From Martinezella tropici (GTDB taxonomy: Bacteria > Pseudomonadota > Alphaproteobacteria > Rhizobiales > Rhizobiaceae): a stretch of DNA of 64,000 nucleotides. The notes under the pieces were generated by a model. It was not told where the DNA came from. It was given only the letters and a program-made list of their open reading frames with translations, and made no database searches. The translations under genes and the position numbers were made by a program. The DNA lies in contig NZ_QMKK01000045.1 of NCBI RefSeq assembly GCF_003287875.1, positions 1-64,000 of the forward strand, written 5' to 3'. Positions 17,442 to 26,460 of the stretch are shown piece by piece; the stretch's first letter is position 1, and every line of letters starts with the position of its first letter.

Positions 17442-17841
17442 AGAAGCAAGCGATCAGCTGGACCCTTCGATATCGGTAAAATTGGATGGCCCACCCACGT
17501 GGCGATTCCCACGTTTTCGCGCGGCAGGTTATCGGCAGCCGCCCTTCCAGCGCATGGAAAGCGTCGTTGTGCGCGGCCTGTATTGACGGCCTGAGTTTCG
17601 CCAATCTCCCAGGATTCCAGCGCCATGCGGCAAACAAGAATTCGCCCTCGACCGGTTTGGAGCTCTGGGCTTCGAACGGGCCATACCGGTCTTCGTTTGA
17701 AGTCAGCAGGCAGGCTTTCCGCCTTTCCATGACGATTCCGGGACTGCGCACATGGGGATGTCGCGGCTGACATCACCGGCCATTCGCGTATCGGTACTCT
17801 CTGCATCCGCCTTGCCGGCATTAGGTGGAAGCAGTCATCAA
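17442..17841. other. Intergenic region, 400 bp, nothing recognised
   Basis: It lies between the convergent ends of the receiver gene and the AraC gene. Open frames on both strands here have no recognisable domains or ribosome sites, and I see no hairpin with a T-run. Confidence 0.4.
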
Positions 17842-18450
17842 TTACACAGCAGCCGATGGCTGATCGAACACCGACGATCGGCGCCGACCGAGATTGACCT
17901 TGGAAGCAGCCTTGACGCGGCGCCAAGCGCTGGGTGTCGTTCCGGTCACCCGCTTGAAGACCCGCGAAAGATGGGCTTGGTCAGCCAGCCCGCAATTTAA
18001 AGCTATCTCGCAGAGTGAAAGGTCGGTATTCAGAATTTGATCTTTGGCTGTTTCGATCCGGCGCTCCATCACATACGCATGAGGGGAGCGGCCGAAACTG
18101 GTCTTGAAGGCCACGGAGAAGTAGCTCGTGCTAAGTTTTGCGACGGCTGCCAGGTCAGCCAGCGAGATTCCACTGTCGATACGATCCGAAATGAATGCCC
18201 GCAGTTTTACGACCTGCCACGCTGCAAGCCCGCCGCTGACATGCACTCTGCCATGTTCAGCGGGCTTTTGCGCAGGCTGGAGCAAGATCGATGCCCTTTT
18301 AACGAGGTCAATCGCAGAGACCTCGTCGTCATCAATGCAATCAAGTGCTTTCAGCAGCAATCGAGAAATCTCCGAGGATTTCTCAGCGGTCAGGCTAGAA
18401 GGATTAATTCCCAAAATCGGAACTTCAAGGGCGGCACTATCGGACTGCAT
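17842..18450 (-). CDS. AraC family transcriptional regulator, short
   Basis: A 202-residue protein with a C-terminal AraC double helix-turn-helix (about residues 90-185), including I-S-L-A-D-L-A-A-V-A-K-L-S and I-A-L-N-C-G-L-A-D-Q-A-H-L-S-R-V-F-K-R-V-T-G. The N-terminal 80 residues are not a cupin domain and show no recognised sensor. AGGAGA lies 6 nt before the ATG at 18450. It sits among two-component genes, so it may belong to the same circuit; this is inference. Confidence 0.85.
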   Translation of the reverse strand: MQSDSAALEVPILGINPSSLTAEKSSEISRLLLKALDCIDDDEVSAIDLVKRASILLQPAQKPAEHGRVHVSGGLAAWQVVKLRAFISDRIDSGISLADLAAVAKLSTSYFSVAFKTSFGRSPHAYVMERRIETAKDQILNTDLSLCEIALNCGLADQAHLSRVFKRVTGTTPSAWRRVKAASKVNLGRRRSSVFDQPSAAV

Positions 18451-18858
18451 AACCAATCTCCTGCGGCATCTTCTTCTCGATGACGCGATAATGGCCTGAC
18501 CCGACTTCTGAACGGAATCGTACTTATATTTAGCTTGCTCGAAACTCCGGTTTGTGGGCGACATACCTCGGTATATGCCAGCCTCCGCAATCTCAACAAT
18601 TCCGCTAGACCGTCGTTCGCACTGGTATCCCTCCAATATACGGCTCAATCTACGGTGACGAGTGGATGATCCAGTCGGGCGTATCTAAGGCGTATGCGAG
18701 TGGACACTGCTCGCTTTGGCGTTTTGCACGCCGGGTACCATCCCGTAGTGTGATTCTAAAAGATTAACATATGTCTATAGTTGTAGCGGCGAGCTCTGGC
18801 AGAGTGTCTCGTCAGGGCGCAAAGGAATACTGCGAAACTCATCGGCGAGCCGTAAAGG
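18451..18858. other. Intergenic region upstream of the AraC gene
   Basis: A non-coding stretch of 408 bp with one notable site, the perfect inverted repeat ATACC-TC-GGTAT at 18563-18574, about 115 bp upstream of the AraC start. Its GGTATA half is shared with the site before the FixJ-like gene (16232-16237). No gene, RNA or mobile element was recognised. Confidence 0.35.
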
Positions 18859-19137
18859 CTACTGATGAACTAGATTAATTTCCAGCTTTGAGCCAGTGGC
18901 TTCGGCATAGCGTCGCAAGGTATTCAATGAGGGTGAGACGCCGCCGCCTTCCAGTCGGGCGATGGCCGATTGCGTGGTGCCGATGCGGCGAGCAAGCTCC
19001 GCCTGGGAAAGGTTTGCCTTTGTTCTCGCTTTGATTAGAGCTTCGACAAGCTGAAATTCTGCATCCGCCTTCTCGTACTCCTGCCGGAATTCGGGATTGC
19101 TCATCAGCTTCTTTTTCAGTTCGGCAATCTTGGTCAT
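18859..19137 (-). CDS. XRE family antitoxin, HigA-like
   Basis: A 92-residue protein with an XRE helix-turn-helix at residues about 35-80 (L-S-Q-A-E-L-A-R-R-I-G-T-T-Q-S-A-I-A-R-L-E-G-G). The N-terminal helix (L-K-K-K-L-M-S-N-P-E-F-R-Q-E-Y) resembles that of HigA-type antitoxins. The ATG overlaps the stop of the upstream toxin gene by 4 bp. It should neutralise the toxin and repress the shared promoter. Confidence 0.85.
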   Translation of the reverse strand: MTKIAELKKKLMSNPEFRQEYEKADAEFQLVEALIKARTKANLSQAELARRIGTTQSAIARLEGGGVSPSLNTLRRYAEATGSKLEINLVHQ

Positions 19138-19457
19138 GGTTTCACCTCGTTCATCCGCTCTCTGGCTATCGCTAGCGCGCCCGGTGGAGTCTTCTGCGAC
19201 TTCTTCACGAAAACATGCAGTACGATGACTCGACGGCCTGTAACGGTCACGTAGATACCACGGGCGATCCCCTCGGCGGCTTTGGCGCGCAGTTCCCAAA
19301 GCTTGCCTTCCAGATGCTTCACATGCGGTTCACGCAATTGTTCAAGGCCGACATTCTCGACCGCTTCCATGAGGCGGATCAACCGCGCCTGAAAGCCGGG
19401 AGGCAATGCCTCGATCTCAGCATCAGCGGCATCGTGTGTTTCGACCGTCCATCTCAT
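19134..19457 (-). CDS. RelE/ParE-superfamily toxin, HigB / Gp49-like
   Basis: A 107-residue basic protein matching the phage-derived Gp49-like (HigB) family: M-R-W-T-V-E-T-H-D at the start, L-P-P-G-F-Q-A-R-L in helix 1, then K-H-L-E-G-K-L-W-E-L-R and the strand V-I-V-L-H-V-F-V-K-K-S-Q-K-T-P. These toxins are ribosome-dependent mRNA endonucleases in characterised cases. Toxin-first order with a 4-bp overlap to the antitoxin is typical of HigBA. The module sits between the AraC gene and the large sensor gene. Confidence 0.85.
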   Translation of the reverse strand: MRWTVETHDAADAEIEALPPGFQARLIRLMEAVENVGLEQLREPHVKHLEGKLWELRAKAAEGIARGIYVTVTGRRVIVLHVFVKKSQKTPPGALAIARERMNEVKP

Positions 19458-19781
19458 AGGTGCTATATAGCGGATATGCTATAGTCAATCAAGCCGTGCA
19501 GCAAACAACTGATGTTGTTAGCTTAGCATCAGCCGTCACGGGAATCTTGTGGCACTTGCTCCATAATGCCGCAATAATGCGCGCCGGCACCTATTCGGCT
19601 GACCAGCTTTCCGCGCCCGCATTTTGCGGGTTTGGTGCGCACCTGTGTGACGCAAGAGCGGCATGGCAGTTGATTATAAATTGAAATCAATTGCTTATGT
19701 GAATAGGAGTTGGAAAACATACTATAATGCTCACACTTGCGCCTCGAACACACGATCGGCCGATTCACACGGAGATATTTG
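19458..19781. other. Intergenic region before the large sensor gene
   Basis: This is a 324-bp gap between the divergent toxin and sensor genes. It includes a -10-like TATAAT at 19723-19728 and an inverted repeat TTGATT/AATCAA close to 19670-19690. No gene or RNA was recognised. Confidence 0.3.
19461..19483 (-). promoter_or_regulatory. Repeated TATAGCA boxes before the toxin gene
   Basis: On the minus strand TATAGCA occurs at 19483-19477 and again at 19467-19461, 16 bp apart, just upstream of the toxin ATG at 19457. The region is AT-rich and would suit an operator for the HigA-like repressor. A TTGACT at 19488-19483 is nearby, but a well-spaced -10 is not clear. Confidence 0.3.
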
Positions 19782-22700
19782 ATGTTGCAGTTAGACTCCG
19801 CATGGTTGAGCGGATGCGAACGCAAGACCTTGTGGAGATCCGACGTCTTCAAGCTTTATTCTCTCACGGATAGGCAGACCGGTGAAAAATGGGAAGCACT
19901 GACAACGTCCAATGGAGTATGGAGCAGTGCGTCTTTGCTCGAGGACGAGTTTGCCAGTTACAAGATTGAGCGCGCGGCCTGGATGGATATTCCTTTCGAC
20001 CTGATCCGCACCGGAGATGAAACCGTACTTTTATACGAGGATGCCAGTGTCGCTCCGCTCGCTGAAAGCGGCTCTGCCATGACCGTCAAAGCATTCCTCG
20101 ATTTTGCGGTTTCGGCTGCCAGGGCGCTGATCGCCGCTCACGGCGACGGCTATATCCACGCTCCCTTGCATCCACTCAATCTCGCAACGGACGAAACAGG
20201 GGCCGTTCGGCTCCGGGCCTTGGGAACACGCTTCCAAATCCGCGATCGTGCCTCGGTCACGACGGAGAACAAAGCCTTCATCGAAGACTTGCGCTATCAT
20301 GCGCCCGAACAGCTTCGTTCGATGGATCCCGCCAGCGATCACAGGAGCGACCTCTACTCCCTAGGTGTCATATTTTATAGGCTTCTTGTCGGCCAATTCC
20401 CATTTAGAGGTGGCAGTACGGCGGAGTGGCGGCACGCTCACCTTGCCGTGGAACCCTATGACAGCGGCCAACTTCGCAGAGACATCCCACCCATCTTGGG
20501 CCGTATGTTGAGCCATCTTCTGGTCAAGGATCCCGCACAACGATATCAAACTGCGGCATCGGTCTATGCCGACCTATCCAGGTGTCGAGATGAGCTGGTC
20601 TCGCGCGGAGAGATCTCGGAATTTGAACTCGGCACCGCAGATGTTCCCTTGGGCCAGGCTTACGCTCACGCGCTCTTCGGCAGGAGTCGCGAGGAGGCCG
20701 ATCTCCTCGGTGTGGTCGAGCAGTTCGAGGATAGCCGCGAGGGTACCGTAGTGTTTGTCTCGGGCACAGCGGGGATCGGGAAGAGCGCCCTTGTCAATTC
20801 GATACGAAAGCGCACCGCCGTTCCGATCATCTTCGCTTATGGGAAAAGCGATCAACAACAAAGGGACATCCCCTACTCTCCGATGGTGCAGATGCTTCGC
20901 TCCATCGTCGAGCAGGCAATGCAGAGCCCGGAACCGGCGCTGTCCGAGTTGCGACACGCGCTCTTGAATCGCCTTGACACACACGCAAGGCTGATTGTCG
21001 ATCTGGTCCCCACGATGGAGCTTATCGTGGGAGCGCACCCGCCGATGTCCGACGTGCCACCACATCTGGCGCAAATTCGTCTTCAAAAGGCATTGGTTCA
21101 GACATTGGCGGTTCTTGCCTCCCGCATCGCTCCACTGGCACTTTTCATGGATGATCTTCAGTGGGCTGATCAGCCAACGATCGCAGTTTTGAAGCTTCTC
21201 GTCATCGAGAAGGTGGAGAACGTACTGCTCCTGGCAGCCTACCGGGAGGAAGAGAGTACCTCTTTGCTTTCTCCAGGAGGATTTGTAACACATGTCCGCA
21301 ACTCCACTATTCCGTACAAAGAAATAGCAATCGTACCGATTTCGAAAGTCGCTGCGGGCCAACTGATCGCCAGCGGCCTGAACGCGTATCCCTCGGAAAT
21401 TGCGTCGTTAACGGATCTGCTTTATGCCAAGACAGCTGGAAACCCGTTTTTTCTTCGCCAATTGCTTCAGGCTCTCATCGAAGAACGGGTGATCGATTTT
21501 TCCATTTCCAACCGGTCGCCGCGCTGGAACGCGGATGATGTAAAGCGTTACCCTGCCAGTGACAATGTAGTCGAGTTCATGCTCAGACGATTGGGGCAAA
21601 TGGACCCCGAGAGCCGTGAAATCCTTCGCTTCATGGCCTGCATTGGGCCTCGGTCGCCCGAGCGCTTGCTGTGCGCCGTCGCCGCCGTGGACCTCGAAAG
21701 GCTGCATGATCTCTCGCAGCAACTTGTAGATTCCGGCCTTGTTGACAGAATTGACGGCTATTACCGCTTCTCCCACGACCGCGTTCAGGAAGCGGCTTAC
21801 GCACTCTTCTCCAATGATGAGCGCGCCGCCGCCCATGCCGGCGTCGCCGAGCAAATGATAGACCTGAACGGGGTCGAGACAAGTGACGCCGCCTTCGCCG
21901 CGGCGAGCCAGATAGAACGGTGTGATCCGACCGAGCTGTCAAAGAGCCAGCGCAAGCGCTTCGTTGAGGTCCTTTTGGCAGCGATGGTCCATGCCAGACG
22001 ATCAGCAGCCAATGGTCAGGCTGCGCATTATGGAGAGACTGCCTATAGGCTTACTGACGAAAGCTGGTGGACGGGCGCCTATCACTTGATCTACCGCTCT
22101 CGTTTGCTGTGGTGCGAATGTCTGCTGACGACCGCAGACTTGAAGAATGCAGCCATTCAGCTCGACGATCTTATAGGCCGTACCAACTCGGCACTGGACC
22201 GCTCGTCGGTTTACAGGCTTTATGCAAATCTGCGAACCCTGCGATCGGATTACGAGGGAGCTATAGACGCCGCTCTCCTTGGACTCGACCTTCTTGGAGT
22301 GAATCTGAAGCGGGGGGCAACCCGCGAAGAATTGGACAAGGCCTACCAAGACGTCAAACGGTCGCTCGGCGACAGAGAGATCTCATCACTCAGGCATCTT
22401 CCGGAGATGACGGATCCCCGCATCAAATGCGCAATGGGACTTCTGACAACCCTTATTTCCTCGATTTTCACGAGGGATGGGCTTCGGTTCCTGCATATGG
22501 CGAAAATGGTAGAGCTTACGCTCCAATACGGGACCACCTCCGAATCGGCCTACGGCCTGAGTTGGTTCGGGGTGATGATTGCCTCTCTATACGACGATTA
22601 TCGCGATGGATTTGCCTACGGCCAAGCGGCTCTGGCGCTGGTCGAGCAGCACGGCTACGAAGAGCAGCACACCGCTACCCTGGTGGCAGTTGACCAGATC

Positions 22701-24872
22701 AGCCCATGGACGCAGCCCATGAGCTATTCACTGCAGCGAATACACGATGCAATCAGAATTGGGCACGCTGCCGGCGACGTGGGAATGACCTGCTATGCTC
22801 GCAATCACCTCGTCTCCGACCTCATCATCATGGGTCACCATCTGGCCGGAATCGCGAAGGAGGCCATCGGAGCCATCACACTTACTCGCCAGTTGAACTA
22901 CAAAGATATCGAGTATCTGGTAACAAGTCAGCTCAACCTGGTTCGGACCCTATCGGGATGGGACGATGGCTCGCTGCCCGAGGTCGACTGGACCTTCGGA
23001 GGCGAGAAAATCGTTGCGACATCCACGGTCTTCTGGGTCCAGCTCTACAAGGGCGTGGCATATTTCTACGACGGGGCGTATCGCGAGGCGACCGGTGCGC
23101 TACGGGAAGCGGCGGAGCTTATACCTTTGCTGGCCGCGCACATTGATACGGCCTACTGCAGCCTTTTTCTCGCACTGTCCTTGGCTAAGGCCGAAGATGC
23201 ATACAGCCCCGGATCCGAGGTGGATCAGACACTCCAGTATTTGCGCGGGCGCTTTGCTACATGGGCTGAGCTCAATCCGGAAACATTCCAGAACAAGCTT
23301 CTGCTGATCGAGGCCGAGCTTGCCAGGCTCAACGGTGATCACGATCTGGCGACCGCGCTATTCGAACGATCCGTGCTTGCAGCCGAGGCCTCCCGATTCG
23401 TTCATGAACAGGCATTGGCATATGAGCTTGCCGGCAATCATAATCGCCAGCTGGGGCGGGTCCTGAGCACCAGGTTTTACATTCAAGCCGCGCTGGAAGC
23501 ATACCAGCGCTGGGGTGCCGACCGGAAAGCTGGCCGCCTGCGAGAGGAATTCGCCGATATACTAGACAGCAATGGCGAGCGGAGTGCCTCATATCAGATT
23601 CCCCTCGATCAGGAGGCTGTCGTGGCGGCGTCACAGGCGCTGTCCGAAGAGGTATTCCTGGACCGCTTGATCGAAACACTTATGAAGAGCATGCTGGTTC
23701 ACGCAGGCGCCAACCGTGCACTCCTGGTGTCGATGAACGACGGTGAGCTCAGCGTGGAGGCGATCGCCTGGATCGAAGGGGAGGATGTTGTCGTCAATAC
23801 AACCGGCCTCCCTCTCGAAGGCACCATTCCCTATTCGATTATCGACGCCGTAATGAGTACCCGCCAACCGCTCGTGCTGGCAGATGCCAGACTGGATGGC
23901 CAGGAATTCCATGGCCCATATTTCAACAGTCGCCCGACCCGGTCCGTACTCTGCGTTCCGCTTCTGAAGCGTGGTAGCCTCGTCGGTTTCATTTACCTGC
24001 AGAACGATCTTGTTGCGGGAGTGTTCACGGAAGGCAAGATCGCACTTCTCAAGCTTCTCGCAACCCAGGCAGCGATCTCCCTCGAGAACGCCCGGCTTTA
24101 CGCCAACCTGGTCGAGGAGAACGAGTTGCGCGTGAGGAGCGAGACGCAACTTGGCGACGCCCGCGCAGAGTTGGAAAGGAAGGCGAAGCTTACCGCACTG
24201 GGGAGTATGGCAGCATCGATCACCCACGAGATCGGGCAGCCATTGGCCGCCATATCGGCCTCCGCATCTGCATCCCTTCGTTGGCTGAGGCGCCCCGAAC
24301 CCGATATCGGTGAAGCCGTGATCGGTCTCGAAGGGATCAAGGAGGGCATGGAGCGAGTGGGCGAAATCATTCGCTCACTTCGAGCACTTTCGAAACAGGC
24401 ACCGCAAGCAGCAGAGCCAATCGACGTGGACTCGCTGATCGAACAAGTTATCCTGATCGCCAGATCAGAGATCGAGACCAGTCAGACCCGTGTCGTCACA
24501 CGACTGGGCATGAGCAACCAGACGGTCATTGCCGACGCGACCCAAATCAAACAGGTTATCCTCAACCTGCTGACCAACGCGATCGAAGCGATGGGAGCCA
24601 CGCCGCCTCAGGACCGCCAGCTTGTCATCTCGACCGAACCCGTTGATGGCGGCGGCGTCAGAGTCACGGTTCGGGATTTCGGACCTGGTATCTCAGACGC
24701 CCTCCATGCAAAGGTTTTCGATCCGATGTTCACGACAAAAGAATCGGGAATGGGTATGGGTCTCGCAATATGCCGATCAATTGTTGAGGCTCACGGGGGT
24801 AACCTCACGGTCGAGCCAGCAAATCCGGGTACTGTTTTCAGCTTTTCGATCGGTCTGGCACCCAGGGGATGA
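19782..24872 (+). CDS. Trifunctional sensor: degenerate kinase domain, AAA ATPase, GAF, histidine kinase
   Basis: A 1696-residue cytoplasmic sensor starting at the ATG at 19782 (GGAGA six nt upstream). Domains in order: Ser/Thr-kinase-like domain (about 1-275); AAA/NB-ARC-like ATPase with Walker A ending K334 (G-T-A-G-I-G-K-S); a long helical repeat region (about 600-1270); GAF (about 1285-1440); HisKA with H1482 (S-I-T-H-E-I-G-Q-P-L); and HATPase with the N-box (I-L-N-L-L-T-N-A-I-E-A-M) and G-M-G-M-G-L. The kinase-like domain lacks catalytic residues: the HRD motif reads H126-A-P and DFG reads A146-L-G, so it is a pseudokinase. There is no receiver domain, so the receivers at 16301 and 17067 are likely partners. 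The ligand is unknown. Confidence 0.88.
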   Translation: MLQLDSAWLSGCERKTLWRSDVFKLYSLTDRQTGEKWEALTTSNGVWSSASLLEDEFASYKIERAAWMDIPFDLIRTGDETVLLYEDASVAPLAESGSAMTVKAFLDFAVSAARALIAAHGDGYIHAPLHPLNLATDETGAVRLRALGTRFQIRDRASVTTENKAFIEDLRYHAPEQLRSMDPASDHRSDLYSLGVIFYRLLVGQFPFRGGSTAEWRHAHLAVEPYDSGQLRRDIPPILGRMLSHLLVKDPAQRYQTAASVYADLSRCRDELVSRGEISEFELGTADVPLGQAYAHALFGRSREEADLLGVVEQFEDSREGTVVFVSGTAGIGKSALVNSIRKRTAVPIIFAYGKSDQQQRDIPYSPMVQMLRSIVEQAMQSPEPALSELRHALLNRLDTHARLIVDLVPTMELIVGAHPPMSDVPPHLAQIRLQKALVQTLAVLASRIAPLALFMDDLQWADQPTIAVLKLLVIEKVENVLLLAAYREEESTSLLSPGGFVTHVRNSTIPYKEIAIVPISKVAAGQLIASGLNAYPSEIASLTDLLYAKTAGNPFFLRQLLQALIEERVIDFSISNRSPRWNADDVKRYPASDNVVEFMLRRLGQMDPESREILRFMACIGPRSPERLLCAVAAVDLERLHDLSQQLVDSGLVDRIDGYYRFSHDRVQEAAYALFSNDERAAAHAGVAEQMIDLNGVETSDAAFAAASQIERCDPTELSKSQRKRFVEVLLAAMVHARRSAANGQAAHYGETAYRLTDESWWTGAYHLIYRSRLLWCECLLTTADLKNAAIQLDDLIGRTNSALDRSSVYRLYANLRTLRSDYEGAIDAALLGLDLLGVNLKRGATREELDKAYQDVKRSLGDREISSLRHLPEMTDPRIKCAMGLLTTLISSIFTRDGLRFLHMAKMVELTLQYGTTSESAYGLSWFGVMIASLYDDYRDGFAYGQAALALVEQHGYEEQHTATLVAVDQISPWTQPMSYSLQRIHDAIRIGHAAGDVGMTCYARNHLVSDLIIMGHHLAGIAKEAIGAITLTRQLNYKDIEYLVTSQLNLVRTLSGWDDGSLPEVDWTFGGEKIVATSTVFWVQLYKGVAYFYDGAYREATGALREAAELIPLLAAHIDTAYCSLFLALSLAKAEDAYSPGSEVDQTLQYLRGRFATWAELNPETFQNKLLLIEAELARLNGDHDLATALFERSVLAAEASRFVHEQALAYELAGNHNRQLGRVLSTRFYIQAALEAYQRWGADRKAGRLREEFADILDSNGERSASYQIPLDQEAVVAASQALSEEVFLDRLIETLMKSMLVHAGANRALLVSMNDGELSVEAIAWIEGEDVVVNTTGLPLEGTIPYSIIDAVMSTRQPLVLADARLDGQEFHGPYFNSRPTRSVLCVPLLKRGSLVGFIYLQNDLVAGVFTEGKIALLKLLATQAAISLENARLYANLVEENELRVRSETQLGDARAELERKAKLTALGSMAASITHEIGQPLAAISASASASLRWLRRPEPDIGEAVIGLEGIKEGMERVGEIIRSLRALSKQAPQAAEPIDVDSLIEQVILIARSEIETSQTRVVTRLGMSNQTVIADATQIKQVILNLLTNAIEAMGATPPQDRQLVISTEPVDGGGVRVTVRDFGPGISDALHAKVFDPMFTTKESGMGMGLAICRSIVEAHGGNLTVEPANPGTVFSFSIGLAPRG

Positions 24873-24991
24873 GAGCGACAGAGTCCGAAATGGTGGCCAG
24901 AACGTCCTCGACAGCAGAGGCGATGTAGCAATCGCTGCACAGGTCAGTATCTCAGGTGGCGAGCTATCATAGCAACACCGAGCAGGAGAAC

Positions 24992-25084
24992 GGGCGCGAT
25001 CTCGACCGGTCAACGCTCGCCGACTGGGTCGGTCGGGCAGCTTTCAATGTGGACAAAGACGCAGTTCGAGATGGCACAATTTAA
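24992..25084 (+). mobile_element. IS66 family transposase relic
   Basis: Frame translation at 24992-25045 gives G-R-D-L-D-R-S-T-L-A-D-W-V-G-R-A-A-F, which matches the conserved internal segment of IS66 TnpC transposases. The frame stops at 25082-25084 and no flanking transposase sequence or terminal repeats are seen. It is a short internal fragment of a former insertion, located directly after the sensor gene. Confidence 0.55.
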
Positions 25085-25144
25085 TTCTGCTGCAACCAGC
25101 GGCAGTTTGTCGACCTTTAACATTGCTATGCTTTTGATTGCTTC

Positions 25145-25952
25145 ATGACAATCTCTCTGATTTGGCCCCTGTTCATTGCATTCTTCGTGCTGGCGCTAAT
25201 CAGCCCATTTCTTCCGCTGTTCCTTATGTGGAGGTCGGTCGCTCTTTCGGTTCTCGCCCTTGTATCATTCCGTTTGCTTCGTGGACCTGTTCATTGGACC
25301 GACCAGGACGTTGGCTATTCCATCGGAATTGCTCTCCTAACGTGGTTCCTCTCGATTGTATTCCTGGCTTTGGCCCTGCGGCTCTGTATCGCTGCTTATT
25401 ATGATAGGTTGAGATCAGAAATCATGCTCGGCGAGAATACGCGCTGGATCGACAGGGTTTTGCTTGCGGTCACCGGTGCTGTTGTCGGCCTTGCGTTGAC
25501 GATCAGCATGGCCTCACTCCTCGGCGGCAGCTCAGGGCGGGCGCATGTTGGATTTGGGTATTGGCCTAACCGCCAGCGCAGTCATGATCTTTATGCTCAT
25601 CCGCCGGGCCAGTGGCCTCGCGATCCCGGTCACGGTTCTGTCTATCGTCGTTGCGACAATTTCGTTCGTTGGTTCTGGGCAAACGCGCCGCATCATTGAG
25701 GGGGCGGAAACACTTGCAGATGGACGACCGTGGTGTCTCGTCGTGCCGAAATGGCGTTACCACGAACCCGCTGTCTCTGACCTTGGTTTTTTCTCCCTCC
25801 CAAAGGGAAGTCTATTACCGCATCTCGTATTGTTCGTCCGCGATGGAGCCGAGGAAACGAAAGCGCATTGGTCGATCCGACAGCAGCGCTTCGTAAACGG
25901 TGCAATAATCATCGATGCGACCTGCAATCCTACTGCAGACACCCGAAGATAG
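25145..25952 (+). pseudogene. Polytopic membrane protein gene interrupted by a frameshift
   Basis: The frame from the ATG at 25145 encodes about 130 residues with four hydrophobic helices, then turns into Pro/Arg/His-rich text unlike protein and ends at 25699. A second frame from the ATG at 25545 to 25952 continues in the same style: one or two hydrophobic helices (A-S-A-V-M-I-F-M-L-I and V-T-V-L-S-I-V-V-A-T) and a soluble tail with W-C-L-V-V-P-K-W-R-Y. The simplest reading is one membrane protein of about 260 residues broken by a frameshift near 25530-25560. Two overlapping genes cannot be excluded. No family is recognised. Confidence 0.5.
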
Positions 25953-26460
25953 CCCCTTGAGACGGACGCGCTCGCTGCAGATCGGGCGGCTACGCAGTTT
26001 AGGCGTCAACCTCGCAGAGCAAGTGGCGGTTAGCGCATAGCAGCCAGCTTCATAAAGGCTGCCGGTCCTAAACATCGAACAAAGGACTGCTCTCCAAGCG
26101 CGAGTGGAACACCATCTTAACCGAAATGCTTAGTGCGAACGGCAGCCAATCCGAGTGCGAAAAGGGCAAGGGACCACCGTTTTCGACTGGCTTATTGAAA
26201 TCATCCAAATTCATGGTGACAGCGGTGACGAGGCCGAAGATAATGTCGAACTCGTTCTGGAGTGACGTCCCCTTGCCGCTGATATTTGGATGGGGATCTC
26301 CACGGGCAGCGATTTTTGGGGCGTCGTAGTGCCCTGACTAACCGATAAACTTGGATGCCCCGGTTACCGCTCATCGATCTCGTCATGAATCTGCAACTAT
26401 GCTCTCTTAACCGGAAGCATGCTTAAAAACAGCGTCGGAACAAGGGGGGAGCCAAATCCT
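25953..26460. other. Intergenic region, 508 bp, with short coding-like remnants
   Basis: Two short stretches look like remnants of proteins: a frame at about 25970-26040 ending in L-G-V-N-L-A-E-Q, and one at 26155-26253 containing F-D-W-L-I-E-I-I-Q-I-H-G-D. Neither has a start signal or a recognised family. The segment is probably decayed coding DNA between the broken membrane gene and the peptidase gene. Confidence 0.3.

Noticed and set aside
17302..17926. Minus-strand frames of 149 and 185 codons between the receiver and AraC genes
   Set aside because: They overlap both real genes and encode no recognisable domain.
19483..19488. TTGACT as -35 of the toxin-antitoxin promoter
   Set aside because: A -10 at 16-18 nt spacing is poor and the start codon would be too close; only the repeated TATAGCA boxes are reported.
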